Assembly: GCF_003858645.1 (NCBI RefSeq)
Contig: NZ_RQJP01000001.1
Span: 1,643,482 to 1,707,481, forward strand
Origin: Larkinella knui
GTDB lineage: Bacteria > Bacteroidota > Bacteroidia > Cytophagales > Spirosomataceae
Direction of reading: 5' to 3'
DNA length: 64,000 nucleotides
In this document: positions 34,048-42,820 of the stretch, in pieces
Position numbering within the stretch: position 1 is the stretch's first letter
Layout of the letters: every line of letters begins with the position of its first letter
The notes under the pieces: model-generated
Databases searched by the model: none
What the model was told of the DNA's origin: nothing
Seen by the model: only the letters and a program-made list of their open reading frames with translations
Made by a program: the position numbers and the translations under genes

Positions 34048-36057
34048 TTAACCCAGTAATTCTTTCGCCCGCTTCACCACGTTTTCCACCGTAAAGCCAA
34101 ACTTCCTGAACAAATCCTCCGCCGGGGCCGACTCGCCGAAGGAAGTCATGCCCAGAATACCGCCTTCGTCGGTGATGTATTTGTACCAGCCCATTTCCGC
34201 ACCGGCTTCCACGGCCAGCCGCTTTTTCAGTGCTTTCGGGAAAACCTTTTCTTTATAAGCCGCATCCTGCCGGTCGAACAGCTCGAACGACGGCATGCTC
34301 ACCACGCGGGCGGCAATCGACTCCTGTTTCAATTGCTCCTGCGCCTGGAGAAGTAACGAAACTTCCGAACCGGTGCCGATCAGGATCAAATCCGGCTCTT
34401 TTTCCGAATCCGACAAAATATAAGCGCCTTTTTCCAATTCCCGCGCACTCGTATACTTTTCCTGATCAAGTACCGGTAATCCCTGCCGCGTCAGCACAAT
34501 GACCACGGGCCCGCCCGGATGCCCGATGGCGACCCGCCAGGCCTGAGCGGTTTCGTTGGCGTCCGCCGGTCGGATCACGATCAGGTTGGGCATGGCCCGC
34601 AACGCCATCAGTTGCTCGATGGGCTGGTGGGTGGTGCCGTCTTCGCCCAGACCGATGCTGTCGTGCGTAAAGATAAAAACCGGCCGGATTTTCATGATAG
34701 CGGCCAGCCGGATCGGCGGACGCATGTAATCGGAGAAAACCAGAAACGTGGCCCCGTAAGGAATGATGCCTTTCGTAACGGCCAGACCGTTCAAAACCGC
34801 GCCCATCGCGTGTTCGCGGATCCCAAAATGGAAAATGCGCCCTTCACGATCCTCGGGCGAAAACGATTTATAGTTTTTCAGATCCGTATCCGTCGAGGGC
34901 GACAGGTCGGCAGAACCACCGATGAGGTGCGGCAAACTATCGGCAATGGCATTCAGCACTTTGCCGGAAGCTTTTCGGGTCGCCATTTTTTCCTGACTGG
35001 CCGGAAAAACCGGAATCTTGTCTTCCCAGCCGTCCGGCAATTTCCCATTGCTCACCAGCTCGTATTCTTTCGCCAGCTCGGGGTATTTTGCTTTGTAGGC
35101 TTTATAGAGGTCGTTCCACTTGTCCTCTTTTTTCGCCCGTTCTTTCCCGATTTCCCGGTAATAATGCAGCACATCCTCCGGCACCACGAACGATTGTTCG
35201 GGATCAAAACCAAACCGTTCTTTCACCAGCTTGATCTCGTCCGCGCCCAGGGGCGACCCGTGCGCTTCCGCCGTGTCTTCTTTATTGGGGCTTCCGTAGC
35301 CGATGTGCGTCCGAACTTTGATCAGCGAAGGACGCCGGGTTTCTTCCTGGGCGGCTTTCACGGCCTGATAAAGCGCTTCCAGATCATTGCCATCCGGCAC
35401 CACCTGAACATGCCAGCCGTAGGCCAGAAACCGCTGGGCAACATCTTCGGTAAAGGTCAGATCGGTGCTGCCTTCGATGGAAATGTGGTTGTCGTCGTAA
35501 AAATAAATCAGGTTGCCCAGCTGCAAATGAGCCGCCAGCGAAGCCGCTTCGGAGGTGATGCCCTCCATCATGTCACCGTCACTGCAAAGGGCGTAAATCT
35601 TGTAGTCGAACAGGGGAAAATCCGGCTTGTTATACCGGGCGGCCAGGTGATACTGTCCGATGGCGAAACCGACACCGTTGGCAAATCCCTGCCCAAGAGG
35701 CCCCGTCGTTATCTCGATGCCTCGCGACAAACCGTATTCCGGGTGGCCCGGCGTCTGGCTATCCAACTGGCGAAACTGCTTGATATCGTCCAGACTCAGC
35801 TCATAACCCGTCAGGTACAGGTAACAATACTGCAACATACAACCATGACCCGCCGACAAAATAAACCGGTCGCGGTTGGGCCAATCCGGATTGGTCGGAT
35901 TGTAATTCATGGCTTCGGTCCAGAGGATATGGCCAATCGGCGCGGCTCCCATCGGCAGACCAGGGTGGCCGGAATTGGCTTTCTGCACCGCATCGGCCGA
36001 CAACACCCGGACGGTATTGATGCCTAGCTGCTCAATGGATTGGGTTGTGGTTTTCAT
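34048..36057 (-). CDS. tkt: Transketolase
   Basis: 669 residues, full length. Thiamine-diphosphate enzyme that moves two-carbon units between sugar phosphates. The N-terminal part has ANSGHPGLPMGAAPIGHILW, the ThDP/Mg motif CSDGDMMEGITSEA and DDNHISIEG. The pyrimidine domain has FGIREHAMGAVLNG, and the C-terminal domain is present. It is the first gene of the operon tkt-rpiB-tal-HAD-gnd-zwf-pgl, which lacks only ribulose-phosphate epimerase for a complete pathway. Confidence 0.97.
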   Translation of the reverse strand: MKTTTQSIEQLGINTVRVLSADAVQKANSGHPGLPMGAAPIGHILWTEAMNYNPTNPDWPNRDRFILSAGHGCMLQYCYLYLTGYELSLDDIKQFRQLDSQTPGHPEYGLSRGIEITTGPLGQGFANGVGFAIGQYHLAARYNKPDFPLFDYKIYALCSDGDMMEGITSEAASLAAHLQLGNLIYFYDDNHISIEGSTDLTFTEDVAQRFLAYGWHVQVVPDGNDLEALYQAVKAAQEETRRPSLIKVRTHIGYGSPNKEDTAEAHGSPLGADEIKLVKERFGFDPEQSFVVPEDVLHYYREIGKERAKKEDKWNDLYKAYKAKYPELAKEYELVSNGKLPDGWEDKIPVFPASQEKMATRKASGKVLNAIADSLPHLIGGSADLSPSTDTDLKNYKSFSPEDREGRIFHFGIREHAMGAVLNGLAVTKGIIPYGATFLVFSDYMRPPIRLAAIMKIRPVFIFTHDSIGLGEDGTTHQPIEQLMALRAMPNLIVIRPADANETAQAWRVAIGHPGGPVVIVLTRQGLPVLDQEKYTSARELEKGAYILSDSEKEPDLILIGTGSEVSLLLQAQEQLKQESIAARVVSMPSFELFDRQDAAYKEKVFPKALKKRLAVEAGAEMGWYKYITDEGGILGMTSFGESAPAEDLFRKFGFTVENVVKRAKELLG

Positions 36058-36135
36058 TGCAAAGGGGAATTAGAATAAACGGTAGAGTTGACTTAGTTAA
36101 CCCGTCGCCAAAACGGTTTGTTCATCCTGGCGGGG

Positions 36136-36236
36136 TTATTTCGCGGAGTTGAGGGGAGAAAAAAGGAGTTGAGCGGAGGTTTTTCAATTATTTCTCTGCA
36201 CTTCTCCCTTTTTCTCCGCTCAACTCCGCGAAATAA
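36136..36236. repeat. Intergenic palindrome, GGAGTTGAGCGGAG type
   Basis: The left arm starts TTATTTCGCGGAGTTGAG and the right arm is its complement. Internally the unit GGAGTTGAG(C/G)GGAG recurs twice in the left half. It lies between the divergent tkt and S9 peptidase genes and ends 26 bases before the ATG at 36263. Repeats of this style (CTCCGCTCAACTCCGCG) are another member of the dispersed palindromes seen in this window. Confidence 0.7.
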
Positions 36237-36262
36237 TTCTTTTGAGATGTACTTTCAGGCCC

Positions 36263-38383
36263 ATGAAAACAATACTCTTCGTTTGTTTGATCACCGGCAT
36301 TTTTCTGTATAAACCGACTCCAACGCTGGCTCAGTCGTTCCAACTGGAAGCCGTACGCAGTTATCCCTTTCCTTCAGACCTGACCGCTTCGGCGCAGGGT
36401 TCGCGGCTGGCGTGGGTTTTCAACGAGCAGGGGAAACGCAATATTTACGTAGCCGAAGGACCGGATTTTTCGCCCCGAAAGCTCACGGCCTATACCGAAG
36501 ACGACGGCCAGGAAATCACCAGTCTGTCGGTTTCATCCGATGGTAAATGGGTGGTGTATGTGCGGGGTGGAGACCACGGCTCGAACTGGGATGAAGCACT
36601 CCCGGTCAACACGCTGTCGTCGCCGGTTCCGATTAAAGTACAGATCTGGAGCGTGCCGTTTGCGGGTGGCGTACCCAAGGCGTTGTCCGAAGGCGACGAA
36701 CCCGTTATTTCGCCCAGAAACGATCAGATTGCTTTCCTGAAAAGTGGCCAGGCGTGGACGGCACCGCTCGACGGATCGGCACCGGCAAAAGCCCTTTTCA
36801 CGGCCCGTGGCGAAACCCGGTCGCTCGAATGGTCGCCCGACGGGTCACGGCTGGTTTTTGTCAGCCACCGGCGCGATCACGCTTTCATCGGCGTTTTTAC
36901 CAATTCCGAAACACCCATCACCTGGCTGGATCCCTCCTTTTCCCGCGACCGCTCACCCCGCTGGTCGCCCGACGGCACGAAGGTGGTTTTTGTCCGAACG
37001 CCCGGTCTGGGTGGCCCGCCGGATTCCCTTTTAACCCCCAAACCTGAACCCTGGGCCATCTGGACGGCAGACGTCGCCATCGGAAAAGCCGCCCCGATCT
37101 GGCAGGCACCGAAAACGCGGGCGGGTTCCCTGCCGCCCACCCACGGCGGTGTCAATCTGCACTGGGCCGCCAACGACCGGATTGTGTTTGTGTCGTATCA
37201 GGACGGCTGGCCGCATTTGTACTCACTGCCGGCGTCGGGCGGAACCCCGCTGTTGCTGACGCCCGGTTCCTACATGGCCGAACACATCCGGTTGAGCACG
37301 GACCGCAAATGGCTGGTTTTTAGCGGCAATACCGGCCCCGATAAACAGGACATCGACCGGCGGCACGTCGTGCGGGTGCCGGTCGATCAGGCCGCCCCGG
37401 AAGTGCTGACTCCGGGTACCGGTTTGGAATGGACCCCGGTCGTAACGGGCGATGGCTCAACGATTGCGCTGATTAGTGCCACAGCCCAGCGTCCACCATT
37501 ACCCGCCGTTATGCCGTTTTCAAAAGGAACGCCCAGGCTTCTGGCTCAAAACCTGATTTCAGCCCAGTTTCCACAAACCCGGTTGGTGACTCCCAAACAG
37601 GTGATTTTCAAAGCCGCCGATGGCGTTTCGGTTCATGCGCAATTATTTGAACCCGAGGGCGTTTCGGCCAAGAAACCGGCGATTATTTATGTTCACGGCG
37701 GACCGTCGCGCCAGATGCAACTGGGCTGGAATTATTCCGACTATTATTCCAATGCCTACGCCTGGAATCAGTATCTGACCAGCCTCGGCTTTGCGGTTTT
37801 GTCGGTCAACTACCGGCTGGGCATCGGCTACGGTCACGCTTTTCACCAGGTTGCCGACGGGGGTGAAAACGGGGCCGCTGAATACCGGGATATTCGCGCG
37901 GCTGGCGAGTGGCTGGCCCGTCAGCCGCAGATCGATGCCGGTCGCATCGGGATCTACGGCGGTTCATACGGCGGTTATCTGACGGCACTGGCGCTGGGCC
38001 GCGACTCGAAGTTGTTTGCCGCCGGTGTCGATATTCACGGCGAACACGATTGGACGGTTTACCAGTCGTCGTTGCTCTCCAACCGGGTCGAGCAGGTTCC
38101 GGATGCCCGGCAGGCGGCCAAAATCGCCTGGGAATCGTCGCCGGTTTCGGCGGTCAATACCTGGACGTCGCCCGTGCTGATCATTCACGGCGACGACGAC
38201 CGCAACGTGGGGTTTAGCCAGAGTGCGGACCTGGTCCGGCGGCTGGAAACCAAAGGCGTCCCGATGGAAACGCTGGTGATTGTGGATGATACGCACCACT
38301 GGATGCGACATGCCAACGCCTTGAAAGTGGGTCAGGCCATGGCGGATTTTTTCAAACGAAAATTGCTAAAGAAAAACCCGTAA
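36263..38383 (+). CDS. S9-family (prolyl oligopeptidase-type) serine peptidase
   Basis: 706 residues from MKTILFVCLITG, chosen for the signal peptide ending in LAQ. An N-terminal propeller of WD40-like/PD40 repeats (SPDGSRLVFVS, SPDGTKVVFVR) is followed by the alpha/beta-hydrolase catalytic domain with GGSYGGY (nucleophile Ser), Asp in HGDDDRNVGFSQ and His in DDTHHWMRH. The family cleaves short peptides, often dipeptides, in the periplasm. It is probably monocistronic, since the next gene starts 120 bases later. Confidence 0.92.
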   Translation: MKTILFVCLITGIFLYKPTPTLAQSFQLEAVRSYPFPSDLTASAQGSRLAWVFNEQGKRNIYVAEGPDFSPRKLTAYTEDDGQEITSLSVSSDGKWVVYVRGGDHGSNWDEALPVNTLSSPVPIKVQIWSVPFAGGVPKALSEGDEPVISPRNDQIAFLKSGQAWTAPLDGSAPAKALFTARGETRSLEWSPDGSRLVFVSHRRDHAFIGVFTNSETPITWLDPSFSRDRSPRWSPDGTKVVFVRTPGLGGPPDSLLTPKPEPWAIWTADVAIGKAAPIWQAPKTRAGSLPPTHGGVNLHWAANDRIVFVSYQDGWPHLYSLPASGGTPLLLTPGSYMAEHIRLSTDRKWLVFSGNTGPDKQDIDRRHVVRVPVDQAAPEVLTPGTGLEWTPVVTGDGSTIALISATAQRPPLPAVMPFSKGTPRLLAQNLISAQFPQTRLVTPKQVIFKAADGVSVHAQLFEPEGVSAKKPAIIYVHGGPSRQMQLGWNYSDYYSNAYAWNQYLTSLGFAVLSVNYRLGIGYGHAFHQVADGGENGAAEYRDIRAAGEWLARQPQIDAGRIGIYGGSYGGYLTALALGRDSKLFAAGVDIHGEHDWTVYQSSLLSNRVEQVPDARQAAKIAWESSPVSAVNTWTSPVLIIHGDDDRNVGFSQSADLVRRLETKGVPMETLVIVDDTHHWMRHANALKVGQAMADFFKRKLLKKNP

Positions 38384-38503
38384 ATTCTCCCCGATAGCTT
38401 TACAACGGATTGATAGTAAAAGCGGTCCATGCAGAAGACCAGGTTGTTTCTGGTAACTGGCCTTACTTCAATCCCATTCAAAAAATTTAAAAATCTTAAT
38501 CGA

Positions 38504-38833
38504 ATGAACCGCGTTCTTTCTGCTTTTTATGTGGGTCTATTCCTCCTGTTTTCAAGCTGTGATAAAAGCACCCTCAAACCCGATTTGATTACGATGCAGG
38601 TGGCCGACCATTATCAGGATTGCACGGGAGTCGGCCCGATGAAATGCCTGTTGGTCAAGATAGACGGTGCTGCGAACTGGACGTATCATTATTTTGGTAT
38701 TGAGGGGTTTAACTACGAGGAAGGATTTGAATACAAACTGACGGTGAAGCGGGAGAAAATTGACAATCCCCCGGCCGATGGCTCCAGTATCCGGTATATT
38801 CTGGTCAAGGTGATCGAAAAAATCAAAACGTAA
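38504..38833 (+). CDS. DUF4377-like lipoprotein
   Basis: 109 residues from MNRVLSAFYVG, with a lipobox ending in FSSC. The mature part (ITMQVADHYQDCTGVGPMKCLLVK, in part, then YEEGFEYKLTVK) matches the pattern of DUF4377, a domain found in HslJ-like heat-inducible lipoproteins and of unknown function. The frame upstream of this start is not protein-like. Next gene follows after 23 bases. Confidence 0.75.
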   Translation: MNRVLSAFYVGLFLLFSSCDKSTLKPDLITMQVADHYQDCTGVGPMKCLLVKIDGAANWTYHYFGIEGFNYEEGFEYKLTVKREKIDNPPADGSSIRYILVKVIEKIKT

Positions 38834-38856
38834 TCCCAGCAAAACAAGCTTCGCCC

Positions 38857-39510
38857 ATGAAAACATTTACCCTTATCGGTTTCCTGCTTCTTTGCGTTTA
38901 TACCACCCGGGCGCAACGCTGGCAGGGTCAGATCGGCACCAATCTGGCCACGTTGCCCGGTCGGTCGCTGGAACTCACCTCGGCCTGGAGCCCCCATCTG
39001 AACCAGTGGGCGTTGACCTTCAACGCCGGCTATACGCATCAAAATGCGTGGGGCGGTTTGCCTTCCGGTATGATGTGCGACTGTGGCGTCGAAAACCTGA
39101 AAACATCCGGAGCATTTTTCAAAGCCGGCTATCGTTTTGATCTGGTTCGCCGGGCCGGGCGGGTCACCAAAGTCGGGCTGCCGATTGGCGTCAATCTGAT
39201 CGGTTCGCACTACCGGCAGACAGGCACCATCGAATCGTTTCCCAGCGGCACATCGGTTTATAGATCCCAGTCGGTCAGCGGTTTTTTGATGGGTTTGGGC
39301 ATAACAGCCACCATGAACATCCGGTTTTCGGCCCGCTGGAACCTCGATCTGGGCGTTCAGAAATTCATCGGGTTCCAGAATCGAACCGATTATTTTCTCT
39401 TTAAATCCTTTCGGTCGCACCAGCCCGGGGTTGGCTTGTTAAATTCGGAAAATTCCTTGCCCGGATTGCAGGGCATTGTGGGGCTGAATTACCGGTTGGG
39501 GCGGTTGTAA
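38857..39510 (+). CDS. Hypothetical exported beta-barrel-like protein
   Basis: 217 residues with a signal peptide (TFTLIGFLLLCVYTTRAQ) and alternating strands with aromatic ends (WALTFNAGYTH, AFFKAGYRFDLV, ITATMNIRFSARWNLDLGVQ, IVGLNYRLGRL). The last strand ending in a hydrophobic or aromatic residue fits an 8-strand outer-membrane barrel. An odd Cys pair (MMCDCG) is present. No family recognised. It probably forms an operon with the lipoprotein before it. Confidence 0.65.
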   Translation: MKTFTLIGFLLLCVYTTRAQRWQGQIGTNLATLPGRSLELTSAWSPHLNQWALTFNAGYTHQNAWGGLPSGMMCDCGVENLKTSGAFFKAGYRFDLVRRAGRVTKVGLPIGVNLIGSHYRQTGTIESFPSGTSVYRSQSVSGFLMGLGITATMNIRFSARWNLDLGVQKFIGFQNRTDYFLFKSFRSHQPGVGLLNSENSLPGLQGIVGLNYRLGRL

Positions 39511-39544
39511 CGACAACTAGTGCCGCTTTTTTGTTTCGTTAACC

Positions 39545-39552
39545 TATCTTTG
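39545..39552 (+). promoter_or_regulatory. -7 box (TATCTTTG) for the vapBC module
   Basis: A full match to TAnnTTTG lies 21 bases before the antitoxin start, after TTTTTTG 11 bases upstream (too close for a -33 box). It suggests that the toxin-antitoxin pair has its own promoter and a short leader. Confidence 0.4.
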
Positions 39553-39573
39553 TTTAAAACCGGTATTCCCCGT

Positions 39574-39774
39574 ATGAAAACGACTATTGAGTTAAACGAC
39601 GAACTAGTGCAGCAAACCATGCAACTAAGTCATATTCATACCCCTGAAGAGTTAATCAGGACCGCCTTGTATGAATTTCTCCGTAAATTAAAAAAACGGG
39701 AATTAACAACGCTGCGGGGCAATGTCCAATGGGAAGGGGATTTAGATCAAATGCGCACCACATCTGATGAATGA
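39574..39774 (+). CDS. VapB-type antitoxin
   Basis: 66 residues from MKTTIELNDELVQQ, an N-terminal ribbon-helix-helix domain (TTIELNDELVQQTMQLS then TPEELIRTALYEFLRKL) and an acidic C-terminal tail (WEGDLDQMR) for toxin binding. It matches the type II antitoxin VapB family with a short form. It overlaps the PIN-domain gene by 8 bases. The pair is AT-richer than neighbouring genes, as is common for mobile toxin-antitoxin modules. Confidence 0.88.
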   Translation: MKTTIELNDELVQQTMQLSHIHTPEELIRTALYEFLRKLKKRELTTLRGNVQWEGDLDQMRTTSDE

Positions 39775-40186
39775 TTTGCTGTTTGACAGTTCCGTTTGGA
39801 TACATTATTTCCGGAAAACCAGTAGCCCACAAACCGATTTGCTTCATAATGGTCTCTTGTATGACTGGACAATCTGGCTCTGTCCGCCAATACGACAGGA
39901 AGTTCTACAAGGGATAAAATTTGCGGATGAACTGCGCATGGTTCAGGATAAATTCAACTTTCTGGAACGGCTCGAAGTTGATCCTTATCTTATGGCTGAT
40001 AAAAGTGCGCGGTTGTATCGATCTCTTCGCCAGCAAGGTATCACCATTCGTAAACCCAATGATTGTCTGATTGCGGCCTATGCTATGCAGTTCAACTTAA
40101 GGGTTGTTCATAATGATGTTGATTTCGACCGAATCGCTACGAATATACCGGTTAGTGAAGGAACATTTCAGGTCTGGTCACAATAA
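39767..40186 (+). CDS. VapC-type PIN-domain ribonuclease toxin
   Basis: 139 residues with the PIN acidic residues in place: Asp7 (FDSSVWI), Glu in IRQEVLQG, Asp in PNDCLIAAYA and Asp in HNDVDFDRIA. VapC toxins are Mg-dependent endoribonucleases that cut tRNA or rRNA, and are held inactive by VapB. Gene order, overlap and sizes are typical. No sign of inactivation. Confidence 0.9.
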   Translation: MNDLLFDSSVWIHYFRKTSSPQTDLLHNGLLYDWTIWLCPPIRQEVLQGIKFADELRMVQDKFNFLERLEVDPYLMADKSARLYRSLRQQGITIRKPNDCLIAAYAMQFNLRVVHNDVDFDRIATNIPVSEGTFQVWSQ

Positions 40187-40250
40187 ATAAAAATGCTTCT
40201 TTTTTTATTCCCAATCCTGTCCCAACTTGCCGTTTCTAACTCAAACGTAC

Positions 40251-41333
40251 ATGTCAACTCCAAATCCTCCGGTGCGGGTTCTCGTTGTCGGCTGCGGCAA
40301 CATGGGCGCATCGCACGCCATAGCGTATTCAACCAACGACGGTTTTGAAATCTGCGGAATCGTTTCCACCGGCAAAAGCAAGGAAGTGCTGAACGAACGG
40401 CTCGGCGGTGGTTATCCGTTGTTTACCGATCTGGCAACGGCTTTATCCGAAACCAAACCCGACGCGGTCTGTATTTCGACCTATCCTGATACGCACGAAG
40501 CATTTGCCATCCTGGCACTTGAACACGGCTGCCACGTGTTTATCGAAAAACCGCTGGCCGATACCGTCGAAGGGGCGCAGCGCGTGGTGGAAGCCGCCGA
40601 AAAAGCCGGTAAAAAAGTGGTGGTGGGTTACATTCTGCGCCAGCATCCGTCCTGGGAAAAGTTCATCGAAATTGCGCACGAAATGGGCAAACCGCTCGTC
40701 ATGCGCATGAACCTCAATCAGCAAAGCCACGGCGGCATGTGGACCGTTCACCGGAACCTGATGAAAAGCCTCAGCCCGATTGTCGACTGCGGGGTGCATT
40801 ACATTGACGTCATGTGTCAGATGACCCGCTCAAAACCGGTTCAGGTCAACGCCATTGGCGCCCGGCTGACGGAAGAAATCCCGACCGGCAACTACAATTA
40901 TGGTCAGTTGCAAATCCGGTTCGAAGATGGTTCGGTGGGCTGGTATGAAGCCGGCTGGGGACCGATGATGAGCGAAACGGCCTTTTTTGTCAAGGATGTG
41001 ATCGGGCCGAAAGGCTGTGTTTCCATTGTGGCCAAAAATGCCGGAGCCGCCGGAAAATCGGACAATGTGGATTCCCACACCAAAACCGAATCGCTCCGGG
41101 TTCACCACGCGCCCCTCGACAAAAACGACCAGTTTGTGCAGGAAGACACCTGGATCGACATGCAGGACGAGCCGGATCACCAGGAACTTTGCAACCGCGA
41201 GCAGCGGTATTTCCTGAAGGCCATTCGGGAAAATATTGATTTGACGGATCATTTGCAGGATGCCGTCAACAGCCTCCGGATCGCCTTTGCCTGCGATGAA
41301 TCGGTGCGGACGGGCCAGCCGGTGATGCTGTAA
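40251..41333 (+). CDS. Gfo/Idh/MocA-family oxidoreductase
   Basis: 360 residues from MSTPNPPVRVLVVGCGNMG. Rossmann domain (VVGCGNMGASHA), the conserved EKPLADT motif at about 110, and a C-terminal alpha/beta domain with DCGVHYIDVM. These enzymes oxidise or reduce sugars, inositols or related compounds with NAD(P). The substrate cannot be read from the sequence. No signal peptide. Confidence 0.9.
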   Translation: MSTPNPPVRVLVVGCGNMGASHAIAYSTNDGFEICGIVSTGKSKEVLNERLGGGYPLFTDLATALSETKPDAVCISTYPDTHEAFAILALEHGCHVFIEKPLADTVEGAQRVVEAAEKAGKKVVVGYILRQHPSWEKFIEIAHEMGKPLVMRMNLNQQSHGGMWTVHRNLMKSLSPIVDCGVHYIDVMCQMTRSKPVQVNAIGARLTEEIPTGNYNYGQLQIRFEDGSVGWYEAGWGPMMSETAFFVKDVIGPKGCVSIVAKNAGAAGKSDNVDSHTKTESLRVHHAPLDKNDQFVQEDTWIDMQDEPDHQELCNREQRYFLKAIRENIDLTDHLQDAVNSLRIAFACDESVRTGQPVML

Positions 41334-41419
41334 GTGCTGCTGATCCAGAACAAGCCGTCGTCGCGGTTGCCCTCCTGATCAGCCCAATACCACAATCCAA
41401 ATCACCAGAAACCGTCTTT

Positions 41420-41938
41420 ATGAAACGTATTCTTTTTGCCTGCACACTTCTGCTGGGTCTGCTTGCCGAAGTAAAAGCCCAGGGACCCGCCAAACCCGAG
41501 TCGCCGAAAATTTACGACCCCAAAGCCGATGCCCAGCTGGACATCAAAAATGCGGTGGCAAAAGCGCAAAAGGAAGGCAAGCACGTTCTGCTGCAACTGG
41601 GTGGCAACTGGTGCGTGTGGTGCATCCGGTTTCATACCCTGACCCATACCGACACGACACTCAGCCGGATCCTGAACGAAAACTATGTGGTGTTGCGGGT
41701 AAACTACAGTCCGGAAAACAAGAACGAGGCAACGCTGGCACAACTGGGCTATCCACAACGGTTTGGCTTTCCGGTTTTTGTGATTCTGGACGGAAAAGGA
41801 AACCGGTTGCACACCCAGAATTCGGCGTATCTGGAAGAGGGCAAAGGCCACAGTCCGAAACTCGTTGCGGAATTTTTACAGCAGTGGTCACCCAAGTCGC
41901 TCGATCCGCAAGCGTATCTGCCGAAAAAAAGCAACTGA
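41420..41938 (+). CDS. Exported thioredoxin-fold protein
   Basis: 172 residues with a signal peptide (RILFACTLLLGLLAEVKAQ) and a thioredoxin-like domain with the active site NWCVWC (CxxC), followed by a cis-Pro motif (GFPVFVIL). It resembles the Thioredoxin_7/DUF255-like group of periplasmic disulfide reductases. The next gene starts 6 bases after its stop, so both are probably co-transcribed. Confidence 0.85.
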   Translation: MKRILFACTLLLGLLAEVKAQGPAKPESPKIYDPKADAQLDIKNAVAKAQKEGKHVLLQLGGNWCVWCIRFHTLTHTDTTLSRILNENYVVLRVNYSPENKNEATLAQLGYPQRFGFPVFVILDGKGNRLHTQNSAYLEEGKGHSPKLVAEFLQQWSPKSLDPQAYLPKKSN

Positions 41939-41944
41939 CCCTCC

Positions 41945-42736
41945 ATGCGGTTTTTGAACGTTTTCATCGTAACGGTATTTCTCGTCGTTCAAACGGCGGT
42001 TGGCCAGCAGGCCCGGGAAATCCGGCGGTTTCAGTTGAAGGAAGTGAAACAGGGGGTGGCGGTGGATGCGGCTCATTTTTACGTCATCAACAACCATTCG
42101 CTGACCAAGCACACCAAATCCGACGGCAGGCAAGTTGCGGCCTGGCAGGATACCACCGGTTTGTTGAAACACCTGAACAGCGGGGTGGTGATCGACCGGA
42201 AACTCTACTGCGTGCATTCCAATTACCCGGATGTTCCGATGGTGAGTTCCATCGAAATTTTTGATACCGAAACCCTCCGGCATCGGGGCACCCACAGCTT
42301 CGGGCTGTATCCCGGCTCGGCCACCTGGGCCGATTTTTACCGGGGCTTCTGGTGGGTGGCCTTTGCCAATTATTCCGACAAAGCCTCCGCCGAAGGGCGC
42401 GACAATCGCTGGACAATGCTGGTCAAGTTCAACGCAAACTGGGAGCGGCTGGAATCCTGGCAGTTTCCGGCCAACGTCGTGCAGGCATTCGCCCCCAAAA
42501 GCACATCGGGTGGCACCTGGGGAAAAGACGGTTTAATCTATTGCACCGGTCACGATAAACCCGAACTCTACGTCCTGAAACTGCCCGATCGCGGTTCAAC
42601 GCTCCAGTACGTTAAAACCATTCCCACCGTCAGTGAAGGACAGGCTTTCGCCATCGACCGCAGCGTGAAAGACCAGGTCGTGCTCTACGGTATTACCCGG
42701 AATGATAATTTTGTGATTGTGTCGGAGGTGAAATGA
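41945..42736 (+). CDS. Exported propeller-like protein (often annotated cycloisomerase-like)
   Basis: 263 residues with a signal peptide (RFLNVFIVTVFLVVQTAVGQ) and repeating units with the pattern VAVDAAHFYVINNHSL / GVVIDRKLYCVHSNYP / KDGLIYCTGHDKPELYVL, suggesting a beta propeller. I have seen similar sequences labelled cycloisomerase without evidence. The reaction is unknown. It follows the thioredoxin-like gene by 6 bases. Palindromic element C begins directly after the stop. Confidence 0.65.
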   Translation: MRFLNVFIVTVFLVVQTAVGQQAREIRRFQLKEVKQGVAVDAAHFYVINNHSLTKHTKSDGRQVAAWQDTTGLLKHLNSGVVIDRKLYCVHSNYPDVPMVSSIEIFDTETLRHRGTHSFGLYPGSATWADFYRGFWWVAFANYSDKASAEGRDNRWTMLVKFNANWERLESWQFPANVVQAFAPKSTSGGTWGKDGLIYCTGHDKPELYVLKLPDRGSTLQYVKTIPTVSEGQAFAIDRSVKDQVVLYGITRNDNFVIVSEVK

Positions 42737-42817
42737 CGGTTTACGGTAATCAGTAAACGGTTTACGGTGGCTGACGCATTCACGGCAAGCGCGTCAGCCA
42801 ACTATAAACCCTAAACC
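42737..42817. repeat. Intergenic palindrome, GCTGACGC-core family, copy C
   Basis: Left arm CGGTTTACGG, GTAAACGGTTTACGG, GGCTGACGCAT; right arm GCGTCAGCCAA then TATAAACCCTAAACC. It fills the 84-base gap between two convergent genes, so it can serve as terminator for both. The right arm uses TTTAGGG/TTTATAG units like the element at 27950, linking the two arm types. Confidence 0.8.
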
Positions 42818-42820
42818 AAT

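Noticed and set aside
34519..36027. 502-codon open frame antisense to tkt
   Set aside because: Shadow frame in a well-conserved transketolase gene; the translation is low in complexity and lacks any known domain. Similar shadows lie opposite gnd and tal.
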